Shown here: in pieces, positions 58,920 through 64,000 of the stretch
Layout of the letters: every line of letters starts with the position of its first letter
Numbering within the stretch: position 1 is the first letter of the stretch
NCBI RefSeq assembly: GCF_019343495.1
Contig: NZ_CP072549.1
Coordinates: 620,001-684,000 of the forward strand
Reading direction: 5' to 3'
Length of the DNA stretch: 64,000 nucleotides
From: Acinetobacter lwoffii
GTDB taxonomy: Bacteria > Pseudomonadota > Gammaproteobacteria > Pseudomonadales > Moraxellaceae
Made by a program: the position numbers and the translations under genes
The notes under the pieces: generated by a model
What the model saw: the letters and a program-made list of their open reading frames with translations, nothing else
The model's database searches: none
Told to the model about the DNA's origin: nothing

Positions 58920-59831
58920 ATGGAACTCAGACATTTGCGTTACTTCGTTGCCGTCGTCGAAGAACAAAGTTTTACCAAAGCGGCAGAAAAACTGTTTATT
59001 GCTCAACCACCTTTGAGCCGACAGATTCAAAATCTAGAGCAAGAGCTCGATATTCAGCTATTTGAGCGTGGTAGCCGCCCGCTAAAAACCACTGAAGCCG
59101 GTCAGTTTTTCTATCAGCACGCTGTTAAACTTTTGTCTAATGCTGAAGAAATAAAATCGATGACCAAACGGATTGGCATTGCTGATCGCACCATAACCAT
59201 CGGTTTTGTTGGCTCTTTATTGTTTGGTTTGTTGTCACGGATTTTATTTTTATTTAAGCAGCAGCATCCTTATCTCAAAATCGAGATGATGGAAATGAAT
59301 ACCTATGAACAGATTCAGGCACTGAAAGAGGGAAGAATTGATGTCGGTTTCGGCCGTTTAAGAATCTCGGATCCTGCGATAAAACGGGTGTTATTGCGTG
59401 AAGAACGCCTAGTGGTGGCGGCTCATTCAAGTCATGTACTGGCCCATCGAGAAAATATACATTTATCTGAACTGGTCGATCAGCATCTGTTCTTATATCC
59501 GAATACTGGAAAGGCAAATTTTTCGACCCAGGTTCGTGGCATATTTTCCGAGTATGGTCTGGAACCGAAAAATATCCGGATTGTCCGTGAGTTACAGCTG
59601 GCACTGGGCTTTGTCGCTGCCGGAGAAGGCGTCTGCATCGTGCCGGAAAGTGCACAAAACATTAAATTAGCCCATCTCAACTTTGTACCTCTAGCAGATG
59701 CTTTTGCAGTGAGTCCTGTCTTTATGGCCATGCGCAATATGGATGAGAGCGAATACATCCGTTACCTGTTTGATGCTGTGTATCAAGTCTATGATCTTGA
59801 AGCGCTAAAATACGATCGATCGGTATTTTAA
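58920..59831 (+). CDS. benM: LysR regulator of benzoate/catechol genes, BenM-like
   Basis: A 303-residue LysR-type activator. The start MELRHLRYFVAVVEEQSFTK is that of BenM/CatM. It is closer to BenM: GSRP near residue 51 and GFVGSLLFGLL near 95. By residue alignment, Arg160 and a Tyr at 291 correspond to the Arg160 and Tyr293 that form the secondary benzoate site in BenM, so response to both muconate and benzoate is likely. CatM cannot be excluded by sequence alone. It is divergent from catB with operators between them. It is the only such regulator in the window. Confidence 0.9.
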   Translation: MELRHLRYFVAVVEEQSFTKAAEKLFIAQPPLSRQIQNLEQELDIQLFERGSRPLKTTEAGQFFYQHAVKLLSNAEEIKSMTKRIGIADRTITIGFVGSLLFGLLSRILFLFKQQHPYLKIEMMEMNTYEQIQALKEGRIDVGFGRLRISDPAIKRVLLREERLVVAAHSSHVLAHRENIHLSELVDQHLFLYPNTGKANFSTQVRGIFSEYGLEPKNIRIVRELQLALGFVAAGEGVCIVPESAQNIKLAHLNFVPLADAFAVSPVFMAMRNMDESEYIRYLFDAVYQVYDLEALKYDRSVF

Positions 59832-60059
59832 TCGCTAAAAATCGTGTGAATGATATAGCACAAAAACTTATGAGGACGCTATAAAAAAACCTGTTTTACA
59901 AAACATCTTGATTGAATAATATATTTATTAATTAATTGAATAGTTTAATTTGACCCAAACCTTATAGGTATAAAGCCATGCCTATTCAGTTTTAGACATT
60001 TTTTCCTATTTTCTGCATTGTGAGCAGCATAAGTTGAACTTCACAATTAGGAGGTGGAG

Positions 60060-61433
60060 ATGTCTACAAATAAAGTGAATATAAATACGCTGATTGATGA
60101 AGCGAAATTCACACCCTTTCATTGGGGTGTTTTGATCTGGTGTTTACTGATCATTATCTTTGACGGTTATGACCTGGTCATCTATGGGGTGGCATTGCCG
60201 CTGCTGATGCAAGAATGGTCGTTAAGTGCAGTGCAAGCTGGAATGCTGGCTAGTACTGCCTTATTCGGAATGATGTTTGGTGCCATGAGTTTCGGTACAT
60301 TGTCCGATAAACTCGGCCGTAAAAAAACCATCATGATCTGTGTGGCTATTTTTAGCGGCTTCACATTCATTGGTGCCTTTGCCACATCACCAATCGAATT
60401 TGGAATCTTGCGCTTCTTGGCTGGTTTGGGTATTGGCGGGGTCATGCCTAACGTGGTCGCTTTGATGACCGAATATGCGCCTAAACGTATCCGCAGTACG
60501 CTGGTTGCCCTGATGTTTAGTGGTTATGCCATTGGCGGGATGACTTCTGCGCTACTCGGTGCATGGTTGGTGCCACAATTTGGCTGGAAAATCATGTTCC
60601 TGCTTGCCGGTATTCCATTGCTCATCTTGCCGATTCTTTGGAAATATCTGCCAGAATCCCTGATGTACCTGACCAACAAACAACAGACGGCTCAAGCACA
60701 CATTATTATTCAGAAAATTTCTCCGACACAGGTCATTACCAGTGATACCCAGTTTGTGCTGAATGAAGTACAAAAAGGGGATGAGGCACCATTAAAAGCA
60801 CTCTTTCAACAAGGCCGTAGCTTCAGTACCTTTATGTTCTGGCTGGCATTCTTTATGTGCCTGTTGATGGTCTACGCCTTGGGTAGCTGGTTGCCAAAAC
60901 TGATGATTCAGGCAGGTTACTCGCTGGGTGCAAGTATGATCTTCCTGTTCGCCCTGAATATTGGTGGAATGGTGGGTGCCATTGGTGGTGGATATCTCGC
61001 AGATAAATTCCATATCAAAAAAGTGCTGACTATCATGTTCTTATGCGGTGCCATTGCATTGATTCTGCTTGGCTTTAACAGTCCGCAATTCGTGCTGTAT
61101 ACCTTGATTGCTGTGGCAGGTGCTGCAACGATTGGCTCACAAATTCTGCTCTATACCTTTGTGGCACAGTATTATCCATCGACGGTACGTTCTACCGGTA
61201 TGGGTTGGGCATCAGGTATTGGACGTATTGGTGCAATTGTTGGGCCGGTACTCACTGGTGCTTTATTAACCATGAATTTACCACATCAAATGAACTTCTT
61301 TGCAATTGCGATTCCTGGCGTAATCGCTGCGCTGGCAATTTTCCTGGTGAACTTAAAAACTTCCGTAGATGGCCAAGCCCTTGCAACACCTGATGTGAAG
61401 CCGAATCCATTGGCAAAAGAAGCGACACATTAA
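60060..61433 (+). CDS. benK: Benzoate MFS transporter, BenK-like
   Basis: A 457-residue aromatic-acid:proton symporter of the MFS, with twelve hydrophobic segments. The motif FDGYDLVIYG near residues 34-43 is the signature of the aromatic acid branch, with GTLSDKLGRKK in loop 2-3. It imports benzoate. The frame opens with GTG at 60054, but the ATG at 60060 is preceded by TTAGGAGGTGG, a strong ribosome site. It follows benM in the same direction and precedes a porin. Confidence 0.92.
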   Translation: MSTNKVNINTLIDEAKFTPFHWGVLIWCLLIIIFDGYDLVIYGVALPLLMQEWSLSAVQAGMLASTALFGMMFGAMSFGTLSDKLGRKKTIMICVAIFSGFTFIGAFATSPIEFGILRFLAGLGIGGVMPNVVALMTEYAPKRIRSTLVALMFSGYAIGGMTSALLGAWLVPQFGWKIMFLLAGIPLLILPILWKYLPESLMYLTNKQQTAQAHIIIQKISPTQVITSDTQFVLNEVQKGDEAPLKALFQQGRSFSTFMFWLAFFMCLLMVYALGSWLPKLMIQAGYSLGASMIFLFALNIGGMVGAIGGGYLADKFHIKKVLTIMFLCGAIALILLGFNSPQFVLYTLIAVAGAATIGSQILLYTFVAQYYPSTVRSTGMGWASGIGRIGAIVGPVLTGALLTMNLPHQMNFFAIAIPGVIAALAIFLVNLKTSVDGQALATPDVKPNPLAKEATH

Positions 61434-61541
61434 GTTAGATTTCAATCAATAAAGATAATATTCCCAATGATATAGATCGCCATCGTAACGGGTGGTGATC
61501 TGTTGCTAGAATCGAAACGCATAATAAAAAGCGAGTTTAGG

Positions 61542-62876
61542 ATGAACACGACACAATTATTTAATCAACCAACAATCACATTCAAGCGCACAGTTCTGAT
61601 GAGCATGATGGCAATGAGTTTAGGGGGCATCAGCTTATCGACTCAAGCACAAACCTCAGCTCAGTCGAATCAGCAGGAAATTGAACAACTGCGCCAGGAA
61701 GTTCAGGCTCTACGCGCACTGGTTGAGCAACAGCAAAGACAGACGGCTGTGGTCACTGCACATGTTGCAGCAACACCTGCTCCAGCAACAAAACCCGTAA
61801 TGAAAATTGCCAGTGGTGCCGAATTTAATCTTTATGGAAATATTCGTGCCGATGCCTCTTATCAGGCTGAAGGTGGTTCAGCAGCACGTATGTATAACCA
61901 GATTAATGCTGTACCTTTAGAAGGTGTCGGTGAGCGTAGTGATGAATTTAAATCTACTCTGGCTGCAACCCGTTTAGGCATGGATTTTAAAGCACCAGTC
62001 GGTGCTGGAGATAAAGCTTTAAGCGGTAAAGTTGAAGTGGATTTTCTGGGCGGCGCAAGCTTTGATAACTTGCGTATCCGTCATGCTTATATCAGCTATG
62101 CCAACTGGTTGATCGGTCAAACCTGGTCGAACTTTGCAGTGCCAGATTATATTCCGGAAACTGTAGATGCATTGGTTTATGCTGGCGGTTCAATTAAACG
62201 GACGCCACAAGTTCGTTATACCAGCACCATCAGTCCTGAAACCAATCTAGTATTTGCAGTAGAAGATCCTAAAGATGCAACCATTACTGGTATTAAACAA
62301 CGTCTACCTGCTTTAACGGCACGTTTAAATCATAAATTTGCTGATAATCTTACAGTCAGTGCCCGTGCGATGGGGAATGAAAAGCGTGTCAATGAAGATG
62401 AAAAAACCGCATGGGGTGTAGGGCTTGGTGCCAAGTATGATGTTGTGCCGGGTACAACGCTCAAAGCTGACTATTACCATGTCAAAGGCGATAGCAGCTT
62501 TGTATCTTATGCAAATACGGGTGTGATTACCGCTGCAAATGGCGATTTATTACAAAGTGAATTTGATTCAATTTCAGTCGGTCTAACGCAGCAGTTTAAT
62601 GACAAATTGCGCGGTACATTGGGTTATGGCTATATGAATTTTGATCAGGATACTGGTTATTTGGCTGCTGTTGATCAAACTAAAGCCAATAAAGACTTAT
62701 GGCAAGCTTGGGCCAATATTTTCTATAGCCCAACCAAGCCTTTAAGTTTTGGTTTGGAATATGTCTATGGTGAGCGTGAAGCCTATGGACCTGTCTTAAA
62801 TACTGAAGGTGATGCGATTAGTAGTCGTAAGGGTGAAGACAACCGTATTAATGCGGTTGCTATTTACAACTTCTAA
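61542..62876 (+). CDS. DcaP-like outer-membrane porin
   Basis: A 444-residue porin. The signal peptide is about 33 residues, ending STQA-QTSAQ. A Gln/Glu-rich coiled coil (QQEIEQLRQEVQALRALVEQQ) follows, then a beta-barrel beginning NLYGNIRADASY and ending in Phe, as expected for outer-membrane insertion. DcaP-type trimers pass dicarboxylates and small acids, and in this place it probably admits benzoate, like BenP of A. baylyi. The frame opens at 61503, but MNTTQLFNQ at 61542 is the likely start. It may be co-transcribed with benK. Confidence 0.88.
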   Translation: MNTTQLFNQPTITFKRTVLMSMMAMSLGGISLSTQAQTSAQSNQQEIEQLRQEVQALRALVEQQQRQTAVVTAHVAATPAPATKPVMKIASGAEFNLYGNIRADASYQAEGGSAARMYNQINAVPLEGVGERSDEFKSTLAATRLGMDFKAPVGAGDKALSGKVEVDFLGGASFDNLRIRHAYISYANWLIGQTWSNFAVPDYIPETVDALVYAGGSIKRTPQVRYTSTISPETNLVFAVEDPKDATITGIKQRLPALTARLNHKFADNLTVSARAMGNEKRVNEDEKTAWGVGLGAKYDVVPGTTLKADYYHVKGDSSFVSYANTGVITAANGDLLQSEFDSISVGLTQQFNDKLRGTLGYGYMNFDQDTGYLAAVDQTKANKDLWQAWANIFYSPTKPLSFGLEYVYGEREAYGPVLNTEGDAISSRKGEDNRINAVAIYNF

Positions 62877-62911
62877 GACTTCTTTCAATGAGAGAGTCTG
62901 AGCTGTAACAG

Positions 62912-62937
62912 AAGCGTGGATGAATTAATCCGCGCTT
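62912..62937. terminator. Bidirectional hairpin after the porin
   Basis: AAGCGTGGAT (62912-62921) pairs with ATCCGCGCTT (62928-62937) with one G-U pair, followed by TTGCTCTTTT. It overlaps the end of the convergent MocR gene. Confidence 0.75.
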
Positions 62938-64000
62938 TTGCTCTTTTGAAGAATGGTTTCTGTCAGCAGATTGACTGCATCTTCAACCTTGGCTGTCCAT
63001 TCAAACGAACAATTCAGGCGAATATAATGTTGGCTGGCAGGCTCAGGCTTAAACAGCAGTGCAGGGGCAATTGAAATATGCTGTTGAAGTAATTGTTCAT
63101 AGAGCTGTTGGGCATCGACTTCTTTAGGCAACTCAATCCAGAGAAAATAACCACTGGAATAATAGTAAATTTCACAGAGGGTGCCTAAACGTGCTTTAAG
63201 TTCCTGATAAAATTTCTTTTTATATTTTTCCAGATGCTGCCTTAAATGCCGCAAATGTTTTTCATAATGATGATGTGAAATAAACTCGACCAGCGCATTT
63301 TGAAGTAAGGGACTGACCGTTAAAGTGCTCATGAGCTGTAAGTGCTGAATGGCATCCGAAAATGGGCCGGCATACACCCAGCCGACGCGGGCGCCCATCC
63401 CCAGCGTTTTCGAAAATGAGGCACAGTGCAGCACCATCTGATGCTGATCAAAATATTTAACCGGTAGCGGTTTGGATGAACCATAATTTAATTCCTGATA
63501 AACATCATCTTCGATTAAATACACCTGATATTCATACAAAAGTTCCGCGATTCTCTGTTTGATTTCAGAACTGACGGTAAAACCAATCGGATTATGGGCA
63601 TTCAGCATCAGCCAGCAAACCTTGATCGGATATTGTTTTAAAGCCTGTTCAAATGATTCCAGATCAAAGCCAAACTGTGGATGTTCTGGAATCGTAATCA
63701 CCTGTAATCCCAGACGTTCGGCTGCCTGCCAAGCGCCATAAAATATGGTTTGCTGCAACAGAATAAAATCACCGGGTTGGGTTAAGGCCTGTAAAGACAG
63801 ATTCAGTGCTTCTAGTGCGCCGGACGTAATGACAATGTCATCTGGATTGCAGGTAATCCCTTGCAATTGATAACGGTTGGCAATCAGTTGCCGCAAGTCC
63901 TGATTACCAGGCGGCATATGGTTCTGATTGTTATAACTGCTTTTTCTTTTGGCCTGCTGCGCCAGAATCTGCATAAATTTAGCGTTATATAACAGCTCTG
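62925..64000 (-). CDS. MocR-type PLP-dependent regulator, partial
   Basis: The C-terminal part of a GntR/MocR regulator (aminotransferase-like domain). The PLP-binding lysine is expected in SFSKTLGMGARVGWVYAG. The visible frame continues upstream of the ATG at 63974 (reading ELLYNAKFMQILAQQAKRK) and runs off the window edge. The DNA-binding GntR domain is therefore outside. Such proteins control PLP- or amino-acid-related genes; the target here is unknown. Confidence 0.85.
   Translation of the reverse strand, partial: ELLYNAKFMQILAQQAKRKSSYNNQNHMPPGNQDLRQLIANRYQLQGITCNPDDIVITSGALEALNLSLQALTQPGDFILLQQTIFYGAWQAAERLGLQVITIPEHPQFGFDLESFEQALKQYPIKVCWLMLNAHNPIGFTVSSEIKQRIAELLYEYQVYLIEDDVYQELNYGSSKPLPVKYFDQHQMVLHCASFSKTLGMGARVGWVYAGPFSDAIQHLQLMSTLTVSPLLQNALVEFISHHHYEKHLRHLRQHLEKYKKKFYQELKARLGTLCEIYYYSSGYFLWIELPKEVDAQQLYEQLLQQHISIAPALLFKPEPASQHYIRLNCSFEWTAKVEDAVNLLTETILQKSKSAD

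Overview
The window looks like chromosomal DNA of an Acinetobacter species. The evidence is the gene content (a BenM-type regulator with ben and cat genes, a DcaP-like porin, SstT, a PilU-type ATPase and many acyl-CoA enzymes), the moderately AT-rich codon use, and plasmid-style pdif sites typical of this genus. I could not run searches, so the species is not assigned.

Layout. 1-5 kb: a LysR regulator divergent from a four-gene cluster (acyl-CoA dehydrogenase, APH-type kinase, histidine phosphatase, SDR), the split form of the human ACAD10/ACAD11 architecture. 5-13 kb: fatty acid desaturase, SGNH hydrolase, UDG-family protein, a flavin-binding-type protein, a ClsC-like phospholipase D lipoprotein, glutathione-dependent formaldehyde dehydrogenase and a glycine-zipper protein. 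13-14.5 kb: an aroG-type DAHP synthase behind a long leader that encodes two separate short peptides very rich in Phe, Tyr and Trp, with mutually exclusive hairpins and a terminator between them. 14.5-20.7 kb: a mobile patch with a deleted pilU remnant, an orphan IS end, two tandem IS1202/ISNCY-type elements (one with a nonsense mutation), a gene flanked by two inverted XerC/XerD (pdif) sites, and a third IS that is a hybrid of the first two types and has a clean 5-bp target duplication. 20.7-34 kb: pilU, an MFS transporter, gcvH, an AraC regulator, an ABC exporter, an MscS channel, the run sstT-yoaK-DUF2058, SulP and a BigR/SqrR-like ArsR repressor. 34-44 kb: cysK, a copper module copA-cueR-copZ behind a 19-bp-spacer MerR-type promoter, a TetR regulator, acyl-CoA dehydrogenase plus thiolase, and a zinc-ribbon metalloprotease. 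44.5-46.5 kb: a membrane/coiled-coil gene cut by an IS5-family element. 47.5-62.9 kb: the complete benzoate and catechol route, catBCA-benABCDE-catIJFD, on the minus strand, with a divergent BenM-type regulator, a BenK-type transporter and a porin. The right edge cuts a MocR-type regulator.

How it works together. The ben-cat block takes benzoate through cis-diol, catechol, muconate, muconolactone, 3-oxoadipate enol-lactone, 3-oxoadipate and 3-oxoadipyl-CoA to succinyl-CoA and acetyl-CoA. Porin, BenK and BenE supply uptake, and one LysR regulator sits over ATAC-N7-GTAT operators. The most novel-looking parts are the double leader-peptide control region of aroG and the pdif/IS1202 patch with its hybrid IS.
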